A stretch of DNA of 53,691 bases, from positions 1 to 53,691 of the forward strand of contig NZ_ATDP01000099.1 in the NCBI RefSeq assembly GCF_000445105.1. The letters are read 5' to 3'. Origin of the DNA: Sphingobium lactosutens DS20 (lineage in GTDB: Bacteria > Pseudomonadota > Alphaproteobacteria > Sphingomonadales > Sphingomonadaceae). The position numbers and the translations under genes were made by a program. Shown piece by piece: positions 8,653 through 15,957 of this stretch; position 1 is the stretch's first letter, and the number at the start of each line of letters is the position of its first letter. Under the pieces are notes generated by a model that did no database searches, had not been told where the DNA came from, and worked only from the letters and a program-made list of their open reading frames with translations.

Positions 8653-8940
8653 ATGAGCAAAGCCCGTCCGGAGATCGAATTGAACTGGCGTGATGAGAAT
8701 TACGGTTCCGTCTATGCCGTCGCCGCCTTCCGCAACTATGCGGGCACCTTCGATTGGAGCGAACGCACCCACCAGCGGTTTCGCGGATGCCTGAAACGCG
8801 CAGGCTTCGCCTTCCATCAGGGCCGGTGCAGCTACATCGCAAGCAGCGGCTCCCGCGAGGAAAGGAAGCGCGCTCTTTGTGACGAGCTGGACCGCGCAGG
8901 TTTCCAGATCGTTCGCGGCGACGTGAGGGGGGCAGCATGA
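8653..8940 (+). CDS. hypothetical protein
   Basis: A 95-residue basic protein starting MSKARPEIELNWRDENYG after the ribosome site AAGGAGG. It contains YAVAAFRNYAGTFDWSERTH and a GSREERKRALCDELDRAGF helix; I recognise no family. Its stop overlaps the next start (ATGA at 8937-8940), so the two are co-translated. Confidence 0.65.
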   Translation: MSKARPEIELNWRDENYGSVYAVAAFRNYAGTFDWSERTHQRFRGCLKRAGFAFHQGRCSYIASSGSREERKRALCDELDRAGFQIVRGDVRGAA

Positions 8941-9203
8941 ACCGCGAGCGCCGCAAGCAGATCGCCGCAGCGCGCGCCCTGATCGATCAGGGCAAAGCCC
9001 TCTTTGATGAGGCGCGCGAAATGCTCGAAACCGTCAAGGACGACGAGCAGTCCGCCCGCGACAATCTTCCCCCGAGCCTTGCTGACGGCGAAGGCGCGGA
9101 GAAGATGGACGCCGCAATATCCGAACTCGAGAACGCGATTTCAGCCCTTGAGGACTTCGACGCCGACGAGATCGGCAACACCCTCGACACCGCCAGCGAA
9201 TAG
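8937..9203 (+). CDS. hypothetical coiled-coil protein
   Basis: An 88-residue, strongly acidic, almost entirely helical protein: MNRERRKQIAAARALIDQGK, then EAREMLETVKDDEQSARDN, then DAAISELENAISALEDFDAD, with heptad spacing suggesting a coiled coil. It overlaps the preceding gene by 4 nt. No family recognised; a structural or DNA-mimic role is possible from its charge but unsupported. Confidence 0.65.
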   Translation: MNRERRKQIAAARALIDQGKALFDEAREMLETVKDDEQSARDNLPPSLADGEGAEKMDAAISELENAISALEDFDADEIGNTLDTASE

Positions 9204-9215
9204 GAAGGATCGACC

Positions 9216-9425
9216 ATGGAGCCCATGCGCCACCTTGATAGAGACACCCGCCGCGCGCGCCTCCTAGCCGCGCGGACGCGGCCCGTTGGCGGTATCAACC
9301 GCCGGGGCATCTTCACCGGCCATTGGGATGGCGGCGACGTTGTGCGCCAGTTCCGCGGCGGCACCGGATCATGGATCGGCCTTGCGCCCTACAAGGCCAA
9401 GGCGGACCCGGAGCCGCAGCCATGA
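9216..9425 (+). CDS. hypothetical small basic protein
   Basis: A 69-residue protein with a basic N-terminus (RDTRRARLLAARTRPVGGIN) and Gly/aromatic-rich middle (GIFTGHWDGGDVVRQFRGGTGSWIGLAPY). It starts 12 nt after the previous stop with AGGAAGGA as ribosome site and overlaps the following ATG at 9422. I do not recognise it. Confidence 0.6.
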   Translation: MEPMRHLDRDTRRARLLAARTRPVGGINRRGIFTGHWDGGDVVRQFRGGTGSWIGLAPYKAKADPEPQP

Positions 9426-9961
9426 AAGTCAGCAACACGGCGAGCGCGGTTCGCGCTACCCTGTCCCCAACTGAGATCAGCGAGTTGCAATTCGTGATCG
9501 AGGCGGCCGAGCGCGCGGGGCATTACATGCCCGCGCGCGTCCCCAACATGATTGCGGCGCTGGCGAGCAGCGCCGACGATGTTCGGATGAAACAGGCCGC
9601 GAAGCGCGCGGAGAAAGATCGCGTGAAGCGGATCGAACAGGATCGACGCGCGCGCGATCGTCAATTCATGCTGGGCGAACGATACAGCGTCATGGCGGGC
9701 CGCGCCGACTTTGCTGACGCGGCATCCGATCCGGACATTCGCCAATGGGTTGACCTGACATTCCACGAGATCATGGGAAGGCCGCTACCCGATCAATGCG
9801 AAATTCGCCGCGATGTTTGGCTTGTCCGCGTCGTCCAACTCAACGGCGGTTCGTTTGACGCTGTTGTGGGGAGCGATTGCACCGAAACCTCCGATCCCGC
9901 CGAAATCAACTCCCTTGCCGAGCAGCTGATCGCGCGCTTCGAGGGTGCAATCATGGAATGA
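9422..9961 (+). CDS. hypothetical protein
   Basis: A 179-residue protein starting MKVSNTASAVRATLSPTEIS. It has a highly basic central helix (KQAAKRAEKDRVKRIEQDRRARDRQ) flanked by two acidic/neutral parts. The ATG overlaps the stop of the previous gene (ATGA), which decides the start; a longer in-frame version beginning near 9323 would run through the upstream gene. No family recognised. The gene closes this operon; palindrome copy 2 follows 15 bp after the stop. Confidence 0.6.
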   Translation: MKVSNTASAVRATLSPTEISELQFVIEAAERAGHYMPARVPNMIAALASSADDVRMKQAAKRAEKDRVKRIEQDRRARDRQFMLGERYSVMAGRADFADAASDPDIRQWVDLTFHEIMGRPLPDQCEIRRDVWLVRVVQLNGGSFDAVVGSDCTETSDPAEINSLAEQLIARFEGAIME

Positions 9962-9975
9962 TGGCGTGGGTTGGC

Positions 9976-9991
9976 GGTGGCAGCTGCCACC
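9976..9991. repeat. 16-bp palindrome GGTGGCAGCTGCCACC, copy 2
   Basis: Identical to the palindrome at 8007-8022, extended by one further base pair (C9975/G9992). It lies 15 bp after the end of the five-gene operon. Confidence 0.8.
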
Positions 9992-10054
9992 GGCATCACG
10001 AAATTGTGAAGCCCGTCGCCACACACGCGCGGCGATTTTGTGTATCATAGCTTT

Positions 10055-10103
10055 GGGCGGTGGCATCGGAGGTTCGCAGTCTCCGGCGCAAATCCTACCG
10101 CTC
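10055..10103 (+). promoter_or_regulatory. structured RNA leader in front of the holin-like micro-gene
   Basis: Outer stem GGGCGGT (10055-10061) pairs with ACCGCTC (10097-10103; one G-U). Inside, CGGAG (10067-10071) pairs with CTCCG (10081-10085) around the loop GTTCGCAGT. The outer stem ends 2 nt before the AAAGGAGG ribosome site of the 28-codon gene at 10121. The fold recalls half a tRNA but lacks D and anticodon arms. It is likely a 5' regulatory structure or part of an antisense-controlled message. Confidence 0.45.
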
Positions 10104-10120
10104 AAAGGAGGTGCATTTGA

Positions 10121-10207
10121 TTGACTACATATGAAGCCATGCAATTGACGATCGCAGCCGTTGCGCTCGTGATCGCGATTGTAAAGCTGGGGCAGCGTAA
10201 AGACTGA
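10121..10207 (+). CDS. 28-residue putative holin-like toxin / membrane micro-peptide
   Basis: TTG start 9 nt after a near-perfect AGGAGG. The peptide reads MTTYEAMQLTIAAVALVIAI then VKLGQRKD. The M(T/S)TYEA opening, a single hydrophobic helix (~residues 8-21) and a short basic tail closely match the putative holin-like toxins of Firmicutes, thought to act as type I (antisense-RNA-controlled) membrane toxins. A structured leader precedes it and an 11-bp hairpin follows 6 nt after the stop, so the gene forms a compact free-standing unit. It is below usual gene-calling size. Its presence in an alphaproteobacterial plasmid-like region is unexpected. An internal ATG at 10139 would give 22 residues. 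Confidence 0.6.
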   Translation: MTTYEAMQLTIAAVALVIAIVKLGQRKD

Positions 10208-10213
10208 CCCAGC

Positions 10214-10242
10214 GGGCGGGGGCCTTCGCAGGGTCTCCGCCC
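10214..10242 (+). terminator. hairpin after the holin-like micro-gene
   Basis: GGGCGGGGGCC (10214-10224) pairs with GGTCTCCGCCC (10232-10242), 11 bp with two G-U pairs and a 7-nt loop. It lies immediately after the stop at 10207. There is no clear T-run, so it may be a terminator or a stabilising structure. Confidence 0.5.
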
Positions 10243-10274
10243 ATCTATCTAACGCTTGGCGGGGCGGAAAGTTT

Positions 10275-10305
10275 GAGCCCGCCACGTTCGCAGCATGGCG
10301 GGCTC
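10275..10305. terminator. perfect 10-bp hairpin
   Basis: GAGCCCGCCA (10275-10284) and TGGCGGGCTC (10296-10305) form a perfect stem with an 11-nt loop. A second small palindrome, ATTGAC-TGACC-GTCAAT, follows at about 10317-10333. Both lie in the gap between the micro-gene and the next operon. Confidence 0.5.
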
Positions 10306-10430
10306 AGGTAGGTGCATTGACTGACCGTCAATGAAGCCATCCCCTATATAGCGCAAAATCCTTGCCGTTCCAATAAGCGGTCTATCGCGAGAATGTTCCG
10401 CTCTTGTTCTCTTTGGCGCATAAGCGCGGC

Positions 10431-10667
10431 ATGGCCGCGAACTACAACCGCCCCAAGCCCGTTGATCCGATCTGGTATCGGCAAAGCTGCTATCTGCGCA
10501 TCCATTGCGCTTGCGGGCGGCATGTCGCCGTGCCCCTGGGCGAGTTTGCCCGCTCCCGGCGCATTTCCTTCGATACGCGTATATACGAGCTGATCGCGCG
10601 GCTCCGGTGCAGCCAGTGCCGGCGCAAGCCTCATGCGGACGTGACGCGATACCGCGCCGGCAACTAA
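10431..10667 (+). CDS. small Cys-containing (zinc-ribbon-like) protein
   Basis: A 78-residue basic protein: MAANYNRPKPVDPIWYRQSC, then HCACGRHVAVPLGEFARSRR, then RLRCSQCRRKPHADVTRYR. CxC and CxxC pairs about 45 residues apart could form one zinc site. Several upstream starts are in frame; the ATG at 10431 gives a conserved-looking start directly before the folded part. No family recognised with certainty; similar short zinc-ribbon proteins are frequent in sphingomonad genomes. It is followed by the long leader repeat. Confidence 0.55.
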   Translation: MAANYNRPKPVDPIWYRQSCYLRIHCACGRHVAVPLGEFARSRRISFDTRIYELIARLRCSQCRRKPHADVTRYRAGN

Positions 10668-10739
10668 ATGACGGAGGATCCGATTACTCGGATTCTTCCG
10701 GTGCTGTTTGTTGGCATGTCACAAGCGACATGCAGTATT

Positions 10740-11008
10740 GAGGCGGACGAGCCGCCGCGTCATTCATTCGATCTAGGGGCCTGTTCCGGCCCCCTGGCGC
10801 AAGGGCTGGACCGTCTCGGCCGCAAACGGCCTCGCTTGGCGACCATGGGGGTTTCCCCGCCCTTCCTTCGCTACGCTCCGTGCAGGCCGGGTGATCCCCC
10901 TCCCCATGCTCGGCCCTCATTTGCGCCATTCCCCGACCCCGCTCGCCGCTGGGCAGAAGTCGATGACCCGTCATCGCCTTCGGCTCCATTCTAGGCAGGG
11001 AACAGCAC
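10740..11008 (+). repeat. long GC-rich leader repeat, copy A
   Basis: A gene-free block upstream of 11009 that recurs, diverged, at 13650-13905. Shared landmarks in order are CTGGCCGTCTCGGCCGCAA-type hairpins, GGTTTCCCCGCCCTTCC, GGGTGATCCCCCTCCCC, a GCCGCTGGGCAGAAGTCGATG-like segment, and TCATCGCCTTCGGCTCCATT, then a ribosome site and ATG. The conserved end close to the start codon suggests a cis-acting RNA or promoter element. An open frame across it (from 10668) has no protein-like features. Confidence 0.7.
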
Positions 11009-11269
11009 ATGACCGACATTCCGCTGGCAACGATCCTTCGGATCAACGCCGCCCGCACCATTTCGCTCGCGCGCTATGAGGAAGAGGGCAACTTTGATCG
11101 CTTCGGCTACATCAAAGACCTTGCCGAGAACCATGGCGCTGACCTTCCCGCCGTCATCGAGATTGCCGAGCTGCTAGGGCCGGAGGAAGATTTTGACGGC
11201 CTCGTGACCACCATCGAGGACGCCGCCGAGGGCTTCGGCTTTGGCGCTCTCATTGCCGGGGAGGCGTGA
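11009..11269 (+). CDS. hypothetical acidic protein
   Basis: An 86-residue acidic helical protein (MTDIPLATILRINAARTISL, then IKDLAENHGADLPAVIEIAELLGPEEDFDGLV). The ATG lies 12 nt after the conserved leader end, with CAGGGAAC as a weak ribosome site. Its stop is 2 nt before the start of the methyltransferase gene, so the two form an operon. No family recognised; its small size and position suggest a partner of the methyltransferase. Confidence 0.65.
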   Translation: MTDIPLATILRINAARTISLARYEEEGNFDRFGYIKDLAENHGADLPAVIEIAELLGPEEDFDGLVTTIEDAAEGFGFGALIAGEA

Positions 11270-11271
11270 GC

Positions 11272-12723
11272 ATGGGGCAAGAGCTTATGACGCCCGCGCA
11301 GATCGCCGACATTTGCGAGGGCCGGGACAAGGCCATAACCCTTTGGCTGAACCTGTATGACACCTACCATTCGACCCGCGATGAGGCGGCGCGGCTTACC
11401 GTTGGCGGCGCGCTTTCGCTCTCATGTGGACGGGACTGGACCGAGGACACATTGACGCGCGCTTTCATCCAGTCGCAGCCTATCGAGCGGCGCGACAAGG
11501 AGACGGGATCGCGCGAGACTATCGAGGCACGCGACAATTTCGCGCGCGTCCTAACCGAAACGATGGACCGGCGATGCTGGACCGCTCTCATGGAGCAGCT
11601 GGGCTTTGACCAGCTGCTAGACCAGCAGGCCCGAAAGGAATTTCATGACGGGCTACGCGATGCCCCCGTTCCGTTCACGCCCGACAATTGCACCGCCACT
11701 TTCGGCCATATCTGGACAAATCGCCGCGACCTCTATTTGCGCGGGATCGCCAATGTCTTCGCCAAGCTGGACCGCCGCTTTCGTTCGCACAACGGTTTCA
11801 AGATCGGCGCGCGGCTCATCATCGAAGGCGCGATAAACACATGGGGATCATGGGAGCGCTACGAGCGCCGCGACACGCTGCGCGACGTGGAGCGCGTTTT
11901 TCTCGAACTGGACGGCAAGCCCCCCGTCGCCGAGGCGGCAAGCATCGCTAGTCTTGTCGGCCAGGCCGCGCGTGACCGCGCGTCACTGCCGACCGTTCTG
12001 CAGGGCGATTATTTCCGCGTCCGAATCTTCAAGAATGGCAATCTGCACATTTGGTTCGAGCGCGACGATATGTTGCAGAGCGTCAATCTCTTGCTCGCGG
12101 AGTATTACGGCGAAGCCATTGGCGACAGCTACGATACGACCGAGGCCGAAACCGCCCCCGCCTATCACGTCACGCCTGCCAAGAATTTCGGCGCGTTCAT
12201 GACCTCGCCAGAGATCGCGGCGCAAGTGATCGAACATGCGAGGATCGGCCAAGGCCAGCGCGTTCTAGAACCAAGCGCAGGCAAGGCCGCGCTCGCGACT
12301 GCCGCGCGCGATGCCGGCGCCGATGTTACGTGCGTCGAGCTGCAACCCGGCTTCGCTCACGAATTGCGCGTCGTGCATGGTTTTGCGGATGCGATCGAGG
12401 GGGACTTTCTCGCCCTGGACCCGCAGCACTTCACACCGTTTGACGCGGTGATAATGAATCCGCCGTTCGATCGCGGCCGAGACTGTGACCATGTGCGCCA
12501 CGCGCTCGCCTTCCTGAAACCCGGTGGCGTGCTGGTGGCGATCATGAGCGCCCGCGCCGAATATGGCGAGGATCAGCGCCATAAGGCCCTGCACCGCATG
12601 ATCGAGGGGTGCAGCGCTATCTATTTCCATGGTCGGAAATGGATCGACCTTCCTCTCGGCTCTTTCGCCCACGCCGGAACCAACGTGAACACCGTTTTGC
12701 TGGCGATCCGAAAGCCGGGATGA
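11272..12723 (+). CDS. DUF4942-type protein with adenine-specific DNA methyltransferase domain
   Basis: About 483 residues. The N-terminal ~280 residues fit the DUF4942 pattern (AITLWLNLYDTYHSTRDEA, NGFKIGARLIIEGAIN, YFRVRIFKNGNLHIWFERDDM). The C-terminal ~190 residues are an S-adenosylmethionine-dependent methyltransferase: motif I-like VLEPSAGKAALATAARDAGA, acidic VTCVELQPG, and NPPF (in AVIMNPPFDRGRD), the catalytic motif of N6-adenine enzymes. Such genes sit on alphaproteobacterial plasmids without a cognate nuclease, probably protecting plasmid DNA. No restriction gene is nearby. GGGGAGG is 7 nt before the ATG at 11272; a GTG at 11266 is also in frame. Confidence 0.82.
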   Translation: MGQELMTPAQIADICEGRDKAITLWLNLYDTYHSTRDEAARLTVGGALSLSCGRDWTEDTLTRAFIQSQPIERRDKETGSRETIEARDNFARVLTETMDRRCWTALMEQLGFDQLLDQQARKEFHDGLRDAPVPFTPDNCTATFGHIWTNRRDLYLRGIANVFAKLDRRFRSHNGFKIGARLIIEGAINTWGSWERYERRDTLRDVERVFLELDGKPPVAEAASIASLVGQAARDRASLPTVLQGDYFRVRIFKNGNLHIWFERDDMLQSVNLLLAEYYGEAIGDSYDTTEAETAPAYHVTPAKNFGAFMTSPEIAAQVIEHARIGQGQRVLEPSAGKAALATAARDAGADVTCVELQPGFAHELRVVHGFADAIEGDFLALDPQHFTPFDAVIMNPPFDRGRDCDHVRHALAFLKPGGVLVAIMSARAEYGEDQRHKALHRMIEGCSAIYFHGRKWIDLPLGSFAHAGTNVNTVLLAIRKPG

Positions 12724-12728
12724 TTGGC

Positions 12729-12756
12729 GCAGGCGGTGGCAGCTGCCACCGCCTGC
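12729..12756. repeat. 28-bp perfect palindrome containing GGTGGCAGCTGCCACC, copy 3
   Basis: The 16-bp core at 12735-12750 is extended by six further matched bases on each side, giving a perfect 28-bp palindrome 5 bp after the methyltransferase stop. There is no T-tract, so an intrinsic terminator is less likely than a protein-binding site or recombination site. Confidence 0.8.
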
Positions 12757-12804
12757 CTTGCTGGCAGATCGAGGCGACAAAGCCGCCGCGCCGTTTTCGA
12801 CTAA

Positions 12805-13643
12805 GGCCTGTGGACATTCACTTCGCGGCGAGGATTGTCGCGACGAGGTGCCAGTTGGCGGTGTAACTGCAGGCAGTTTTCTCGTAGCGCGTAGCGATGG
12901 CTCGGAACTCCTTGATCTTCGCGAAGAAGTTCTCGACCAGGTGTCGCCACTTATAGGCATGCCGGTCGTAATTGCGCTTGATCTTGCGGTTCGCTTTGGG
13001 CGGAATGACTGCGCTCGCGCCGCGCACATCCAACTCGGCAAGCAGCCAGTCAGCATCGAAGGCCTTGTCGGCCAGAAGCGCATCGAATGCTACGTCCTCG
13101 ATCAGCGGTGCGACGCCTTTCAGGTCATGAGCCTGACCCGGCAGGAGAACAAGGTTGAACAGGTTTCCAAGCGCATCGACCAGCGCCACGATCTTGGTGG
13201 TCAGTCCGCCGCGCGAGCGCCCGATGGCCTGAGCGTGAGTCCCCCCCTTGCGCCGCTCGCCTTCTGGTGAGCCTGAACGATAGTACCGTCGATCAGCGCG
13301 TATTCAAAATCCGGCTCGCCGCGGATCTCTCTGAAAAGACGTTCGAAAACACCACCCTTCGCCCATCGCCGGAAGCGCCGGAACACGCTGTTCCAATTGC
13401 CGAATTCCGGCGGCAGATCCCGCCATGGAAGACCGGTGCGCACACGCCAGAGAACCGCCTCTAAAAACATGCGATTGTCCTTACCCGTCACACCGCTATC
13501 GCTCTTCTTGCCGGGAAGGTGGGGTTCAACGCGCGCCCATATCCCATCCGTCACCACAAATCGCTGCTCGTCCATTCAGAACTCCCCTTGGGAATCCTGA
13601 ATCAGAAATCAGGCAGCGTGGGAATCCTGAATGTCCACAGGCC
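12805..13643 (-). mobile_element. IS5 family (IS427-like) insertion sequence
   Basis: An 839-bp element with perfect 16-bp terminal repeats GGCCTGTGGACATTCA / TGAATGTCCACAGGCC. The surrounding CTAA/TTAG extends the symmetry and is compatible with the short TA-type target used by this group. It carries one transposase in two overlapping frames. It has landed inside the leader repeat upstream of the 13906 operon: sequence like 10738-10785 lies to its left and the remainder to its right. Confidence 0.9.
12818..13575 (-). CDS. IS5-family transposase made by -1 frameshift
   Basis: Two overlapping minus-strand frames. The first (13575-13201; MDEQRFVVTDGIWARVEPHL, then GLPWRDLPPEFGNWNSVFRRF, then the DDE first Asp in FEYALIDGTIV) ends out of frame. 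The second (down to 12818; TKIVALVDALGN, ADKAFDADWLL with the second Asp, and ENFFAKIKEFRAIATRYEK with the catalytic Glu) completes the enzyme. They join at a run of seven Gs (AGGGGGGGACT on the minus strand near 13239). A -1 slip there restores the expected family sequence GGTHAQAIGRSRGGLTTKIV. Programmed frameshifting is known for IS5 relatives, so the element may be active. Confidence 0.88.
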
Positions 13644-13649
13644 TTAGAT

Positions 13650-13905
13650 CGCAAGCGGATCTAGTCCAGGCGAAGGGGGGCGGCCTCCCCCCTTCCCGTC
13701 AAGGGCCTGGCCGTCTCGGCCGCAAGCGGCCTCCCTTGGTGATCGCGGCGGTTTCCCCGCCCTTCCGCGCTTCGCTTGTGCAGGGCGGGTGATCCCCCTC
13801 CCCCGCGATCAGCCCTCAATGCCGGTTCATCCCCCCCGGCTTCGCCAGCGGGCAGAAGTCGATGACCGTTCATCGCCTTCGGCTCCATTTAAGAAGGGAA
13901 AACAC
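13650..13905 (+). repeat. long GC-rich leader repeat, copy B
   Basis: The counterpart of 10740-11008. It contains CTGGCCGTCTCGGCCGCAAG, GGTTTCCCCGCCCTTCC, GGGTGATCCCCCTCCCC, GCTTCGCCAGCGGGCAGAAG and TCATCGCCTTCGGCTCCATT, ending in AAGAAGGGAAAACAC before the ATG at 13906. The IS5-type element separates it from its upstream half (about 12760-12804). Confidence 0.7.
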
Positions 13906-14154
13906 ATGAAAATCCGCATCTACCGCCAGACCGAGCAGGGACTTGACCGGATCGAGATCGAGGGCGGGACAGTTGAAATCATCGTGAACCGAGCCGCCGT
14001 CGAGGGCTTCCAATGCACCGACTATAACAGCAACCCGCGCCAGCGTTTTGAATTGCAGGGCGCGCCGAAGTTCGCAGGCGTTTCCGGTCCTATGTGGGAT
14101 GGCGATGCTATCCGTTACGAGTGCAGCGCCACCTATGCGGAGTTGAGCGCATGA
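13906..14154 (+). CDS. hypothetical protein
   Basis: An 82-residue protein (MKIRIYRQTEQGLDRIEIEG, then TVEIIVNRAAVEGFQCTDYN, ending RYECSATYAELSA), mainly beta-like. Ribosome site AGAAGGGAA. The stop overlaps the next ATG (ATGA, 14151-14154), so it is translationally coupled. No family recognised. Confidence 0.6.
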   Translation: MKIRIYRQTEQGLDRIEIEGGTVEIIVNRAAVEGFQCTDYNSNPRQRFELQGAPKFAGVSGPMWDGDAIRYECSATYAELSA

Positions 14155-14960
14155 GCGCCGCCGCCGCGATCCGCACCGAGCAGGCCGACGAGCTGGGCGA
14201 ACAGATCGTTGCCGCAGGTTTTGCCGCAAGTGGCTTCCTGCTGGACATAAACGGGGCGCTTGATGTGCCCCGCAACTTTCCGCTTCCTGCCCCTTGGAAT
14301 CTGCCCTCGCGCCTGTTTCAATTCCCGATTGAGGTAATCCGGGCCGAGCAGGACGAACCGCGCAAGATTGGCCTTCGCCATCCCTTGCTTGCCGCCCATC
14401 CTTTCGTGCAGCACGTTGAAAGAGTGCTAGGCGTCGAGATCGCCCGCGAAGGCGTGACGAACCGCTACGGCTATAGCAACCGCACCAATGGGCTTTGGCA
14501 TCATGCCGTTGATCTAATCAGCGCCGGGAAATGGCGCGAATTGCTCGACACACAGGAGTTCACCGAACCGAGCTGCATCTTTCAGGCCGTTGTCTTCGGC
14601 TGTCGCTATTCCAACCATGGGGACAGCAACGGTCGCGGCCACATCAACACCGCCGAGGCGCGCCAGATCATGAGCGAAATGGGCGGGACCGAACCGGCAG
14701 ACCGCAGCTCTATCATCCGCACGTTTTCCGCGCCGAGCATGTGCAAGCAGGATAGCGGCAGCGAGCATTGGCCCATCAATACGGGCCGCATGAATGCAGA
14801 GGATCAGGCGTGGGCCTTCATCCACGGCATTGAGGATGGATGGTTTGCGCACGATCGTTCCGGCCATCTGCAATGGACGCCGCTGGGCCGCGATCGTTAC
14901 GCCGCAGGCGATAGCGCCAGCTTCACCGAGGCGAGCGGCCAGACCGCGTTCGCCTTTTGA
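14151..14960 (+). CDS. hypothetical plasmid protein
   Basis: A 269-residue protein starting MSAAAAIRTEQADELGEQIV. Features seen: IRAEQDEPRKIGLRHPLLAA, NRYGYSNRTNGLWHHAVDLI, FGCRYSNHGDSNGRGHINTA and a tryptophan-rich end (AWAFIHGIEDGWFAHDRSGH). It is soluble, with no signal peptide and no catalytic motif I can name. The overlap with the preceding gene sets the start. It is followed after 11 nt by the DUF6884-like gene. Confidence 0.6.
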   Translation: MSAAAAIRTEQADELGEQIVAAGFAASGFLLDINGALDVPRNFPLPAPWNLPSRLFQFPIEVIRAEQDEPRKIGLRHPLLAAHPFVQHVERVLGVEIAREGVTNRYGYSNRTNGLWHHAVDLISAGKWRELLDTQEFTEPSCIFQAVVFGCRYSNHGDSNGRGHINTAEARQIMSEMGGTEPADRSSIIRTFSAPSMCKQDSGSEHWPINTGRMNAEDQAWAFIHGIEDGWFAHDRSGHLQWTPLGRDRYAAGDSASFTEASGQTAFAF

Positions 14961-14971
14961 GGGGATCGAGC

Positions 14972-15592
14972 ATGGCTCGTCATTGCATCCGCGAAGCGCG
15001 CTATATTCCCCCGGTGCAAAACATCGGGGAGCAACCCGACCTGTTCGGCGGCCCGACCCTCTGTCATGTTGCCGAGCGGAAGGGACCGCCGAAAGGATGG
15101 CAACGCCAATTGCAGAAATGGGGCCGCTGCACCGTCATGGCCGATCTTGAGACGGGAGAGTTTCCCATGAACGAACCGGCACCCGCGCCGCAGCCGGTCT
15201 ATCTTGTCGCCTGCGTTGCCGCGAAGCTCGACCACCCCGCCCCCGCCCGCGATCTTTATATCTCCACATGGTTCCAGAAGGCGCGCGCCTATGTCGAGCG
15301 ACAGGGCGCGCCATGGTTCATCCTCTCCGCCAAGCATGGCTTGATCGCGCCGCATGAAGTGATCGCCCCCTATGACGAGACGCTAGGCCGGATGAAGGTC
15401 GGCGCGCGCCGCCTATGGGGCGCGCGCGTCTTCGAGGCCATGGCCGAGCAGATCGACCCCGCAGCGCCGCTGATCGTGCTCGCAGGCCGCAAGTACCGCG
15501 ACCCGCTTTGGCCGAGCATCAAGCGCCGCGCATCGGTCCCGATGGAGGGCCTTGCCATCGGCCAGCAGCTCGCTTGGCTGAGTAAGAATTGA
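14972..15592 (+). CDS. DUF6884-like protein
   Basis: 206 residues. The C-terminal ~130 residues (VYLVACVAAKLDHPAPARDL, YISTWFQKARAYVERQGAPW, FILSAKHGLIAPHEVIAPYD) match the pattern of DUF6884, a YaaA-like fold that in related proteins acts on nucleic acid or base modification. The N-terminal ~70 residues hold a Pro-rich linker (MNEPAPAPQPVY). An internal ATG at 15168 would give the domain alone. Found in the same operon as the preceding unknown genes. Confidence 0.65.
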   Translation: MARHCIREARYIPPVQNIGEQPDLFGGPTLCHVAERKGPPKGWQRQLQKWGRCTVMADLETGEFPMNEPAPAPQPVYLVACVAAKLDHPAPARDLYISTWFQKARAYVERQGAPWFILSAKHGLIAPHEVIAPYDETLGRMKVGARRLWGARVFEAMAEQIDPAAPLIVLAGRKYRDPLWPSIKRRASVPMEGLAIGQQLAWLSKN

Positions 15593-15657
15593 ACCGGAAA
15601 GTTACCGCGTTCCACATGCGCGGCCCCCCTGATATGTTGGTGACAGGAGATCGACCG

Positions 15658-15957
15658 ATGACCGTTGAGATACTTGCCGATCGCGAAGTTAGAGCTGCGC
15701 TGGACCGTCTCATTGACGTTGCCCGTTCTGATACGGGCCAGTCCGCCCGCGTCGCCAACTTCTTGCTGGCATGGTGGAACGGCGATGAATGGGGCCACTT
15801 TCCCATTTCCGACCTGTTCGGAGTAGATCGTCCCATTGCGGCCGACATGGCGACCATTTTCGCTTTCATCGGCCAGTATCCCGGCGCGATTTATCCCAAT
15901 GCCTTCGACTATCGCGATGCCATGGCCGATCTTGTCGAGCAGTGGCGCGCACCTTGA
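15658..15957 (+). CDS. hypothetical protein (DUF7673-like)
   Basis: A 99-residue acidic protein: MTVEILADREVRAALDRLID, then SARVANFLLAWWNGDEWGHF, then IAADMATIFAFIGQYPGAIY. The WWNGDEWG and DL-G pattern resembles a small domain (DUF7673) common on alphaproteobacterial plasmids; function unknown. Ribosome site ACAGGAGATCG. Its stop overlaps the TTG start of the next gene. Confidence 0.6.
   Translation: MTVEILADREVRAALDRLIDVARSDTGQSARVANFLLAWWNGDEWGHFPISDLFGVDRPIAADMATIFAFIGQYPGAIYPNAFDYRDAMADLVEQWRAP

Noticed and set aside
10055..10103. tRNA-like fold
   Set aside because: Has a 7-bp outer stem and a T-arm-like hairpin but lacks D and anticodon arms and a 3' CCA context; treated as an mRNA leader instead.
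10668..10994. 108-codon frame across the leader repeat
   Set aside because: Low-complexity Pro/Arg composition, no ribosome site, and it lies entirely in DNA repeated at 13650-13905, where the frame is not kept.
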